From Bdellovibrionales bacterium (GTDB taxonomy: Bacteria > Bdellovibrionota > Bdellovibrionia > Bdellovibrionales > UBA1609), in the NCBI GenBank assembly GCA_016716765.1, contig JADJVA010000011.1, positions 1 through 64,000 of the forward strand: 64,000 nucleotides of DNA, written 5' to 3'. A program made the translations under genes and the position numbers. Positions 19,716 to 27,126 of the stretch are shown here, piece by piece. The notes below the pieces were generated by a model. It saw nothing but the letters and a program-made list of their open reading frames with translations, did no database searches and had not been told where the DNA came from. Within the stretch, counting starts at the first letter, position 1, and each line of letters starts with the position of its first letter.

Positions 19716-19736
19716 CTGCCTCAAAGTTTCAGGCAG
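19716..19736. terminator. Possible short hairpin between converging genes
   Basis: CTGCCT at 19716-19721 pairs with AGGCAG at 19731-19736 exactly where the methylase and ASCH genes converge. The stem is only 6 bp and no T tract follows on either strand, so a terminator role is uncertain. Confidence 0.25.
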
Positions 19737-20125
19737 TCCTTTGTAAAAACAATGCCTTTTCTGGCTGGAGCATCCATAGGCTTCTCAAATAGTCTTACTT
19801 TTTTGACTGGCCATGCCCAGACTTCTTTACGCTGTGAGTACGAAAAAAGCGGGTGGGTAGCTTCGACAAGGTGATGTCGGTAGTCTGCTTTCCAGGACGA
19901 GAGCGACGTGTAGCGATAACTTTCTCCAAACTTTACCAAACCAATTATCCGAGCAACAGAAGACGGAGCACGCCCCGAACTTCCAGGCGTCTCTACAACT
20001 GCAAGATACTGATCTATATAGTGACGAGGAATTTCACAAGATCTTGTTTCAATCGTTTTTTTGCCGCTTGGAATTAGCTCGCTCCACGGCCACTGAATAT
20101 TGATACCAGAAAATTGTTTGCCCAT
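19721..20125 (-). CDS. ASCH-domain protein
   Basis: 134 aa. The N terminus (GINIQWPWSELIPSGKKTIE then TRS) is the typical ASCH/PUA-like opening with conserved W, G and K residues, and the strand order fits. ASCH domains bind nucleic acids, some acting as RNA-modification readers, amidohydrolases or nucleases. Its ATG shares one base with the stop of the radical-SAM gene (TGATG), so the two are translationally coupled. Confidence 0.7.
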   Translation of the reverse strand: MGKQFSGINIQWPWSELIPSGKKTIETRSCEIPRHYIDQYLAVVETPGSSGRAPSSVARIIGLVKFGESYRYTSLSSWKADYRHHLVEATHPLFSYSQRKEVWAWPVKKVRLFEKPMDAPARKGIVFTKDCLKL

Positions 20126-21513
20126 CAGAGATTTTGCTCGGGGGAGCTAGGGTGCGAATAGGAATTGTGCGAATTCATCTGAGGGGAATAGTGTTCGTCC
20201 TGAATTCGAGACTTTTCAGCAACATCCTTCTGGGACGGAAATTTCTGACGTAGATCCCAACCTATCGACTGACATGTCTTTTTGAATCCCTCTACGTTTC
20301 CAACAACGTCACAACAATCAGACTTGTTTCGCCAGAGATCTTGATACTGATAGTAATCTTTTATTCCGTTTCCAATATAGCAAGTTGTAAATCTAAGCTG
20401 ACGTTCGATGCACCATTTGTGAATCCGGCGGTAATAGAAACTGATCTCTTCATCGGAGAACTTCTTGTCCTGTCCAACCCAGTTTTCGGGTTTATAAAAA
20501 CTCTTCAAATCGATACCGCAAGCAGCGCTGAGTTCCGTTATTGCATGGGTTTTCATGCGAACAAATCCAGCAAGAACAGTCTTTACTCCCGATGCCGCAA
20601 TTTCATCGAAAAAACCTTCACTCAAAAGTGGCAGTCTAGGGCAGTTCTCCTCGGAGCCAAATCTTTCGATGATTGAGTTTTGGTCAGTGAAAAATCCGTC
20701 CGGGTATTCGGGAAAGAGTGGATTTACACGTACTGTGGTCCAAATGCCGTGGTCAGATAATTTCTTTAGTGCCGCAAACCTGTCGGATATCCCGGGTGCT
20801 CCAGGCTCAATCTTTCTTGTTAGTTCTCGATTGTCGCCAGAAATTGAGTATTGGACGGAAGTTAAACTGGGCTTCAGTAGCTCCAAGTATTCAGGTTCAG
20901 CAAGTAAATCAGAACGCGTGAAGATGACATGCGGATAATCGTAAAAGGATAATACCTTAAGCAGCTCATGCGAGACGCGATATTTCTTATCCATCCACAT
21001 AAAACTGTCAGACATGGAATCTATTCTAATGGGAATTCTGTTTCCTAAGATATCTCGCCATTTGTTTGGCTTGTCCGTTTCAAAGACCTCGTAGAAAAGT
21101 TTGCGAATTTCGGTCAGATCAATTGGAAATGGGATGGGGCAATTCCAGTAGCCATGACTTGAAAGTTGCTCTCGCGCATAACAGAAAATGCAATCGTGAA
21201 CGCAACCGCGCCCATAGGTATCGACCTCAAGAGCATAATGGCATTTTGAACAACTGTAATGTGAGTTCACAAGTTTAAGAGTCGTTTTAAAAATTGTACC
21301 CCCGCGCACAGGTTTATCTTTAAAACGTCTCGCGATTCGATCGTAGACAGCCCAGTCACACGTGTCTGCATAGGCGCTACTTTCGAGCTTATCTAGTTTG
21401 GCCCTCATTTGAATTTCAAGAGGTCCAATCTCGCTGATGCGCTTTATTTCCGGAGTAATCTTCGGCTGATTTCTTGGAACAAAGGGTATCAAACTAAATT
21501 CTTGGTTCAGCAT
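20125..21513 (-). CDS. Radical SAM enzyme (spore photoproduct lyase-like)
   Basis: 462 aa. A CX3CX2C cluster (GCVHDCIFCYA, residues about 101-111) supplies the three cysteines that ligate the radical-SAM [4Fe-4S] centre, preceded by SKCHYALEVDTYGR. Downstream motifs such as VIFTRSDLLAEPEYL, SVQYSISGDN and IEPGAPGISDRFAAL resemble the SplB/Rv2578c-like branch. Substrate unknown; DNA lesion repair is known only for true SplB proteins. It follows a ribbon-helix-helix gene, overlapping it by 20 nt, and precedes the ASCH gene. Confidence 0.75.
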   Translation of the reverse strand: MLNQEFSLIPFVPRNQPKITPEIKRISEIGPLEIQMRAKLDKLESSAYADTCDWAVYDRIARRFKDKPVRGGTIFKTTLKLVNSHYSCSKCHYALEVDTYGRGCVHDCIFCYAREQLSSHGYWNCPIPFPIDLTEIRKLFYEVFETDKPNKWRDILGNRIPIRIDSMSDSFMWMDKKYRVSHELLKVLSFYDYPHVIFTRSDLLAEPEYLELLKPSLTSVQYSISGDNRELTRKIEPGAPGISDRFAALKKLSDHGIWTTVRVNPLFPEYPDGFFTDQNSIIERFGSEENCPRLPLLSEGFFDEIAASGVKTVLAGFVRMKTHAITELSAACGIDLKSFYKPENWVGQDKKFSDEEISFYYRRIHKWCIERQLRFTTCYIGNGIKDYYQYQDLWRNKSDCCDVVGNVEGFKKTCQSIGWDLRQKFPSQKDVAEKSRIQDEHYSPQMNSHNSYSHPSSPEQNL

Positions 21514-21706
21514 TTCGATTCCCTCTTAAGTTTTTCTTTTTGATTCGGTCAGACGAAACCGACTCCAAAGTAATCGACGGATTCTGAATAAAGCGCTTTA
21601 TGGCGATTCTTGCGAGCGTAGAAAAATCCAAGACTCTGTTCTTTTTTAAAAACTCGTCGATAAGTTTGTCGTCTGCATCGCTAACCCGAATAGTCTTTGT
21701 TGGCAT
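21494..21706 (-). CDS. Ribbon-helix-helix (CopG-like) DNA-binding protein
   Basis: 70 aa. The N-terminal strand TKTIRVSDADDKLIDEFL and following helices (FSTLARIAIKRFIQ) fit a MetJ/Arc/CopG fold. The last 20 residues are basic. It is first in a three-gene operon with the radical-SAM and ASCH genes, so it most likely autoregulates that operon. No toxin is recognisable beside it. Confidence 0.6.
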   Translation of the reverse strand: MPTKTIRVSDADDKLIDEFLKKNRVLDFSTLARIAIKRFIQNPSITLESVSSDRIKKKNLRGNRNAEPRI

Positions 21707-22696
21707 GTCCCACCCGCAATATTTTGTGAGACACTGTAATGCAGATGAATACGTCGCCGGGTCAAACTGAAAGCGTAGTCATGCACCGCAGAAGAATGCA
21801 GCACGCTCCATTTCTGGGTCCCAAAGTCCAAGAAGCACGTCTTCTCGAAAAAATTCCGATTGGCGGACGATCGAATTTCAACCAAATGCTTAAATGGTGA
21901 GCACTCGGACCAGGCAACGCGGACCCACGTCGGACCCTGCATTCCCCTTGCCTCCCCTTTGATGTCTTGGGTGCAATTTCTGAAACCTCGCAACCAGCGA
22001 AGTCGAAAGCAAGGTCCCGCTCACAATCTTCAGGTTAACAGAGGAGTTGACCATGATTGTTGGCAAAGGAAATTGGCTCGATACGCCGGACATATTCTTA
22101 CTTAAGCGTACCGAACGGAAAAATCAGTTACGGGAAATCGTGATCGAGGCGATAAAGACATGCCGTCGATACGGCACGTTTACTTGCTCAAAGGCAAAAC
22201 AAAGCCTAACCCACAAAAGCAGCAAAAATCCAGAAATAATTTTCCTCAGCCAATTTAATTCTAGCACTATTTGGGGTCAATTTGTTACCCTCAGATTAAC
22301 AATGGTGACCTGGAAATATAGCGACGCAAGATTCTCTTCGATACGAAAGGAGCTGAATAAGGGGAGCATTTTATCTCGAGCGCGAGAGCCGGCAAGGCTC
22401 GGGGGCTTCGGTGAATTTTATGGAAGAGACGTATATAAACGAATTCTCGAGTTTAAACACGAAGCCCAGAAGTCTCGAGAGGAACGCACTGTTGTGTTGG
22501 AAGTTCGAGAACCAACGCCCATAGGGTATTGAGGAAAGTGATAAGTCGCGCAGCCTGCATGCCGGGCGAAAAGACGTGCTGAAGTACTTAAGGCCCAATT
22601 TATCAAGATTTTCTCCGGCCAAATTTTCGTTTTGATTGTTAGCGTAAGGGCAAGGAAACGTGCCGTATCTACGGCACTCATTTTTAGCTTTGATTA
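21707..22696. other. About 1 kb with no supported gene
   Basis: No reading frame here shows family motifs or a convincing ribosome-binding site. The stretch contains the paired palindromic repeats described separately (22161-22187 and 22654-22680) and is probably mobile-element debris between the radical-SAM operon and the IS fragments. Confidence 0.5.
22161..22680. repeat. Inverted pair of 27-bp palindromic repeats
   Basis: TGCCGTCGATACGGCACGTT begins at 22161, and an inverted copy, differing at two of 27 positions, occupies 22654-22680. Each copy contains its own palindrome (TGCCGT NGAT ACGGCA). The 520-bp interval could be a small non-autonomous element or a pair of REP-like sequences. 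No target duplication was found. Confidence 0.45.
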
Positions 22697-22762
22697 AAGT
22701 GACATTCCGCAGTTGAACTCTCAGGCGAAGACCAATTAATAATCGCACTCAAATCCCTTTTC
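22697..22762. mobile_element. Solo terminus of the IS1634-like element
   Basis: From 22697 the sequence begins GTGACATTCCGCAGTTGAAC and continues for about 65 bp as an inverted, nearly identical copy of 7990-8057. No transposase coding sequence follows; the match breaks off just before the second IS3 element. It is a fragment left by deletion or by insertion of that IS. Confidence 0.7.
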
Positions 22763-22905
22763 TTGAATCCCGGGTGTACACCTTTGGCACAATGAGAAGA
22801 TCTCAATTGGGCATTCCCCGGCGGTTGGCCCTTAAAACTGTAGGCCTTGCATCTTGAGTCATGGTGCGTAATAACCCCCGGCAGAGTCCGGTAAAGGAGC
22901 ACCAA

Positions 22906-23170
22906 ATGAAGAAGAGATTTAGCGAGGAACAAATAATTTCTGCAGTAAAAAACTGGAGACGGGATCGCCAGCAAAAGAGGTGTCGCGCGAGATGGGCGTG
23001 ACGATTCAGACTCTCTACCATTGGAAGAAGCGTTTTGGTGGTATGGACGTGACCGACGCCAGACGGCTGAAAGACCTGGAGATGGAGAATACGCGCCTAA
23101 AAGGATCGTGGCGGACCAGGCTCTCGACATCGTCATGTTGAAGGATGTGAACTCAAAAAGTGGTGAGGTC
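22906..23170 (+). pseudogene. IS3-family OrfA, two frameshifts
   Basis: ATG 22906 opens MKKRFSEEQIISAVK. The frame then breaks at the six-A run 22947-22952 and again at the four-A run 23099-23102. One added A at each site gives a normal OrfA: EVSREMGVTIQTLYHWKKRF for the HTH and LKDLEMENTRLKRIVADQAL for the leucine zipper. Dead in the sequence as given. Confidence 0.75.
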
Positions 23171-23985
23171 CAGCGACAAGAGAACGGAGGCCTCATACCT
23201 TGTTGAAAAATACGAGGTCTCCAAGGCTCGAACCAGCTGTCTGCTGGGCCTTCCCATCACCACCTTGTATTATAATCCAAAAGAGAATGGAGACCAGCCT
23301 CTGGCGTCGCGATTGTCGGAGCTAGCGACAGAGCATAGAAGGTTCGGTCACCCGCGGCTATTTGTTCTTCTCAAGAGGGAAATATCTGATCTCAACCACA
23401 AACGATCGCGTCGGATTTATCAAAAACTAAAGCTTCAGATTGGACGCAGGAAGAGAAAAAAGCTTGGATCCTGTCCCAGACTGCCGGCCACTCAAGCAAT
23501 GGGACCCAATCAAATATGGGCTATTGACTTCATGTTCGACTTTATCGAGTCAGGAAGGCGCCTTAAAATTCTCACCATTGTCGATGAATTCGCAAAACTC
23601 TCCCCCGGAGTTCTGGTTGATCAATCCATTCGAGGAATTGACGTCACCGAATATCTCGACCACTTAGCCGGGGAAAAATACCCTCAGATCATCCGGGTCG
23701 ATCAGGGTACGGAATTTACGTCGAGGGCGATGCTTGAGTGGGCCTATCGTCATGGCATTCAGCTGGAGTTTACAAAGGTAAGAAAAACCAACCAAATTGT
23801 CGAATCTTTCAATTCGAGAGTTCGTGACGAGTGCCTCAACGAGCACGTCTTTTTCTCTCGAAGATGCTCGAGAGAAAATCGACACCTGGCACTGGAGGTA
23901 CAACAACATCAATCCACATTCAGCACTAGGAATGAAATCTCCAATTGAATTTGCAAAGGAACAGGAATCTATGTTAGCAAGCTAA
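23160..23985 (+). pseudogene. IS3-family OrfB, frameshifted near the C terminus
   Basis: The integrase core is readable: IWAIDFMFDF, IIRVDQGTEFTS and QIVESFNSRVRDECLN carry the D, D and E residues. At about 23850 the frame shifts and the normal ending (SLEDAREKIDTW, then NNINPHSALGMKSP) continues in another frame to 23985. The usual PTQNA stretch before the catalytic Glu is shortened. Probably inactive. Confidence 0.78.
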
Positions 23986-24080
23986 CGCCACATGACTCAG
24001 GTTACTCGACCTACAGAGTCTTGGGCCAACCGCCCCCCCACATCTTGGGTGACCCCTTATGACGTAATGCACTATTTTTG

Positions 24081-25261
24081 TCAATTCTTATAGTTGATGT
24101 AAGAAAACTGCCAGAATCTGACATTCTTTCTTGGAGAGAACTTCCCAGACGTAATGGTTATCGCAATGGAACATCGACTGAAGCCAAATTTCCCCCACTG
24201 GCCCCATTAGCTGTGCCTTTGCTTGAAAAAAACTCAATAAATGCCCCCAATATTCCATTGGGGACAACAATTGAACAAAAAGTATGAGCTATTTTATTCT
24301 GTCAATCGCATCCCGGGCTCATCAAGCAGATCGATTCTTGCCTTGATTTGAGCCATTAGCTCTTCATTTTTTCTTATTTTATCGACAGCCTTTGACAGAC
24401 TAAATTCTCTCAGTTCAACCGAGATACTATAGGCTTTATTTTCTACTTCTGTATACCTCCGAGCAAATTCTTCAAATTTTACCCATTGGTCTTCATCAGA
24501 CACAGGTCTGTCGATAACAATTTTCATGTCCTCTACTTCTTGCTGAATGATCGGTATGGTTCTGCTCAAAAGGTCTGCTATCTCTCTTTTATGCTCTTCT
24601 GTTGTAAACTTCAGGATAGCCAGGCTATCAGCCAACCATTCTCTTTCACCTTTCGCGCTAATATACAGGTTGCTGTTGTAATAATACCATTGGATGTCCT
24701 CAGATGAGGCCCTGTGCACAATCCTCTCTAAAAATTTCATTTCCTTTTCGACTTGGCTCACTGCTTCTTCAACGAAAAATCCAGAAAAGATGAATGCTTT
24801 TCTATCGGTGGGTCTTGAAGAAAACCACCCTGTCTTTTCAAATAAAGCATCAACAACAGTTCTACTGTGATCGGTTCCCCTGATTCTATTTCCTGAGATT
24901 GATCCACCTGCGCAATTGTAATCAGCGACCAACTCATTAAGGTGCGTTTTCATCTGCAATAAGAAATCTTGCTTATTCAAAAACACGATATTTGGGTTCT
25001 CTACCCGCTTCCTTCCTGGGCCAACCAAATCGGTGTCGATAACCCTTAAGACTAATTGAGAAAGGGAGGGATCATTATTTGCTTGTTCTAACCCATCATC
25101 AATTGGTGGACGTGTTGCCCACGCGGCAGTCGACACAAGAAAAAAAAACAAGATACCAAGAGTTTTTTGCGGCATATAATTCTCCTTAAGTAAAAACTTA
25201 GGGCTAACTACTCGTCGCATTATATAATGTCAAGCGTCAATCCTATGTTGATGTAAGAAAA
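24081..25261. repeat. Direct repeats flanking a secreted-protein gene
   Basis: GTTGATGTAAGAAAA occurs at 24093-24107 and again, same orientation, at 25247-25261. The similarity extends leftward (TCAATTCTTATA against TCAATCCTAT) to about 26 bp. The pair brackets the gene at 24294-25175. It could mark an inserted cassette or duplicated regulatory DNA. Confidence 0.4.
24294..25175 (-). CDS. Secreted protein of unknown function
   Basis: Start ATG 25175 has AAGGAG 8 nt upstream and gives a clean signal peptide (KTLGILFFFLVSTAAWA, cleavage before TRPP); the frame is open 15 codons further upstream but without a ribosome site. The mature part, about 275 aa, is polar and mostly helical in character, with VELREFSLSKAVDKIRKNEE near the end. 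A single Cys in DYNCAGGSI. No family recognised. Flanked by direct repeats. Confidence 0.6.
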   Translation of the reverse strand: MPQKTLGILFFFLVSTAAWATRPPIDDGLEQANNDPSLSQLVLRVIDTDLVGPGRKRVENPNIVFLNKQDFLLQMKTHLNELVADYNCAGGSISGNRIRGTDHSRTVVDALFEKTGWFSSRPTDRKAFIFSGFFVEEAVSQVEKEMKFLERIVHRASSEDIQWYYYNSNLYISAKGEREWLADSLAILKFTTEEHKREIADLLSRTIPIIQQEVEDMKIVIDRPVSDEDQWVKFEEFARRYTEVENKAYSISVELREFSLSKAVDKIRKNEELMAQIKARIDLLDEPGMRLTE

Positions 25262-25552
25262 GCCTAATAATCATACATGATTCTAAGCAGAATCCGAGGC
25301 TCCGAATACCCTCCCCGCCCGTTACGATTGTTACAATTTAGTCGGGTGAGCCAACACTCTCGGGGTAAGAGAAAACGTCAATTATTTGATTTATTTGGCT
25401 TATTTAAATTTCTCGAGGCCTCCTCCGTGGCTCTCAAATTTGAAAGCCCGATCCGTCACATGGGGGGGCAATTCTCTCTTCGTGTGGGTTGAACAGAGTT
25501 GGTACGAAGATGGGGCTGATGACCGAGGACGCGACACCTTGGTCCAACCGCC
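25221..25552. other. Intergenic region with an isolated IS-end-like motif
   Basis: No gene is supported. At 25532-25552 CACCTTGGTCCAACCGCCC resembles the right end of the second IS3 element (CTTGGGCCAACCGCCC at 24020-24035). It may be a solo end. Nothing else was recognised. Confidence 0.35.
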
Positions 25553-25819
25553 CTAAGATGCTTTCTCAAGATATTGGATTAAGGCCTCGCGAATGAGCCT
25601 TTGATATTTTGTGTTCTTCAATTCTGCAAGATCCTTAAGTCTCCTCAAAAGATCATCTGATATCCTAAACGTAACCGTCTTATCTTTAGGGACAAATTGG
25701 AAATAATGAGAGAACGGCTTCCAGTCTCCATTTCTGATGAGATCTGAAAAATCCCTCTCAACAGGGTCACTCTTCACTCTTTTATTTACCTTTGCTTTTT
25801 TTGCTTTTTTCTTTTTCAT
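25553..25819 (-). CDS. brnA: BrnA-like antitoxin
   Basis: 88 aa. A basic N-terminal tail is followed by a ribbon-helix-helix segment (KTVTFRISDDLLRRLKDLAE, then YQRLIREALIQYLEKA) of the BrnA/CopG type. BrnA neutralises BrnT and, in known systems, represses the shared promoter. It is the second gene of the pair, overlapping brnT by 38 nt. Confidence 0.82.
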   Translation of the reverse strand: MKKKKAKKAKVNKRVKSDPVERDFSDLIRNGDWKPFSHYFQFVPKDKTVTFRISDDLLRRLKDLAELKNTKYQRLIREALIQYLEKAS

Positions 25820-26117
25820 TTAATGCCTCTATTTCCTTTTTTTTCGCGTATCTGGCACTAATTACACGAATCATAAATCGACCTTCAATTATCCGAAGCG
25901 TAAACACCCCTACCAAATACCTGCCATCATAAAGACCGAAAGCTACGTACCTATCTTCGGCCTCGCTGTGTTTATTATCAGGTGTAACCAACGGATCACT
26001 CAGAAAAAATGCCTCGATCATGGATATCGACAGGCCGTGCTTCTGACACTTCTTTTCGTTATGCTGATCCCAGTTGAAATAGCTAATCTTCACCATGCTA
26101 AGTATAGCAATGTACAT
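25782..26117 (-). CDS. brnT: BrnT-like ribonuclease toxin
   Basis: Up to 111 aa; a start at the internal ATG 26096 (MVKISYFNWD) is closer to the family's usual length. The BrnT pattern is clear: FNWDQHNEKKCQKHGLSI at the N terminus, SEAEDRYVAFGLYDGRYLVG in the middle and MIRVISARYAKKKE at the end. BrnT is a RelE-fold ribonuclease that blocks translation under stress. It probably serves to stabilise this element. Confidence 0.85.
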   Translation of the reverse strand: MYIAILSMVKISYFNWDQHNEKKCQKHGLSISMIEAFFLSDPLVTPDNKHSEAEDRYVAFGLYDGRYLVGVFTLRIIEGRFMIRVISARYAKKKEIEALNEKEKSKKSKGK

Positions 26118-26118
26118 G

Positions 26119-26139
26119 CAAAATGTAAATACAAAATGT
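26119..26139. promoter_or_regulatory. Paired CAAAATGT boxes upstream of brnT
   Basis: CAAAATGT appears at 26119-26126 and 26132-26139, 13 bp apart, just upstream of the toxin start. BrnA proteins bind the promoter of their own operon in studied cases, so these are candidate operator sites. Inferred from position and repetition only. Confidence 0.35.
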
Positions 26140-26191
26140 CAATTTATTATTTCCTGGTAAATTCAGATGTTTATATGACGAAAGGACCCCT

Positions 26192-26220
26192 CAGTTGAAC
26201 CCTAATCTAGGGTTCAACTG
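26192..26220. terminator. Strong 13-bp hairpin, probable terminator
   Basis: CAGTTGAACCCTA at 26192-26204 is perfectly repeated in inverse at 26208-26220 with a 3-nt loop. It lies between brnT and the membrane-protein gene. No long T tract follows on either strand, so it could instead be an operator, but stem strength favours transcription termination. Confidence 0.5.
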
Positions 26221-26244
26221 ATCTATTGAAAGATCGATCTCCCC

Positions 26245-27081
26245 TCATGCCGCCGCAAAATCCATCTCTCGTCTCCAGACCATGGTCCTGCGGCGAGACC
26301 GAAATTGCCGTTGAAATCCTGAACTCAACTGATGAACGAGAATGATATTGGAGATTTGAAATAGAAATCTCAAGACGACAAGAGAGATGGTATTGCTCTT
26401 TTGAGCTTGTTCGGGCCTTAAGCTTTGATTCATCTCATTGGCCTGAAGCTCCAGAAGACTCTTTCTGTGCTCGTTGTTCTCATTGGTCAGCTTGCGGGCC
26501 GCTGAAAGCCAGCCTTTTTGCATGAATACTTCAATTGCCAGATCATTTTTCATCATCGTGGATTTTAGACCGGATATCGTCTCTCTCAACACTTCGCCTT
26601 GAGCAATATTGCCCATCCCCTTCCCAATCACATTGGAAGAAAAGGACCAGGACGAGTAGAAAAAGAGAAGTGCCAGCACTGTTTTGACCAGAATTTGACT
26701 CAACAAGTTTGAGGGTTTGAGAAAGGCAAATACGATCAAGAGTCCTTCAACTAAAAGGGCTGCGAGAATGGATTGCTCAAGGTTTGAATTGTTTGACTGA
26801 TAAAATTCAACCGCTTCACGGAGTAAAAAGTAAGTGATTCCAGCAATAAGGAGTATCTGGACCAGGAGGCCAAGAAATTCAAATTTGAAAGTTTGACTCC
26901 GAGGTTGACCGATTTGAGGACCTCGTTGAATTTCAAACAAGGAGAGTTGGGATTCAACAATTGAGGGTTGAATTTCAGTCTTTCGCTTGAGCCGATGTTC
27001 TCTGATTCGCTCTTTGTTGCGAAGGTAATATTCCGAATTGTATTGCTTTCTGCAAAACTGACCCACCTTGCCTCCTTCCAT
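26245..27081 (-). CDS. Unknown membrane protein in the partition region
   Basis: 278 aa. ATG 27081 is the listed start, but GGAGG just inside it could serve a GTG at 27066. Residues 1-70 are basic and polar. Hydrophobic segments follow at LGLLVQILLIAGITYFLL, ILAALLVEGLLIVFAFL and ILVKTVLALLFFYSSW. Then comes a long helical stretch and a last hydrophobic segment ISLVVLRFLFQISNIILV. No family recognised. It is downstream of the ParA operon on the same strand. Confidence 0.55.
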   Translation of the reverse strand: MEGGKVGQFCRKQYNSEYYLRNKERIREHRLKRKTEIQPSIVESQLSLFEIQRGPQIGQPRSQTFKFEFLGLLVQILLIAGITYFLLREAVEFYQSNNSNLEQSILAALLVEGLLIVFAFLKPSNLLSQILVKTVLALLFFYSSWSFSSNVIGKGMGNIAQGEVLRETISGLKSTMMKNDLAIEVFMQKGWLSAARKLTNENNEHRKSLLELQANEMNQSLRPEQAQKSNTISLVVLRFLFQISNIILVHQLSSGFQRQFRSRRRTMVWRREMDFAAA

Positions 27082-27126
27082 GAAAACTGGATCCCTTTGT
27101 CCCCTACCCGATCCGGGAGTAGTTTT

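Larger units (their letters stand above)
22819..24034 (+). mobile_element. Decayed second IS3-family element
   Basis: Inverted ends share GGCGGTTGGCCC and CTGTAGG: left arm 22819-22844, right arm 24010-24034. Between them are an orfA with two frame lesions and an orfB with one. It belongs to a different IS3 group from the copy at 143-1393, judged from the distinct OrfA and the terminal sequence. It is inserted just beyond the IS1634-like terminus. Confidence 0.7.

Noticed and set aside
22047..22532. 161-aa plus-strand gene
   Set aside because: Open frame crosses one of the palindromic repeats, no family motif, no conserved neighbour; coding not supported.
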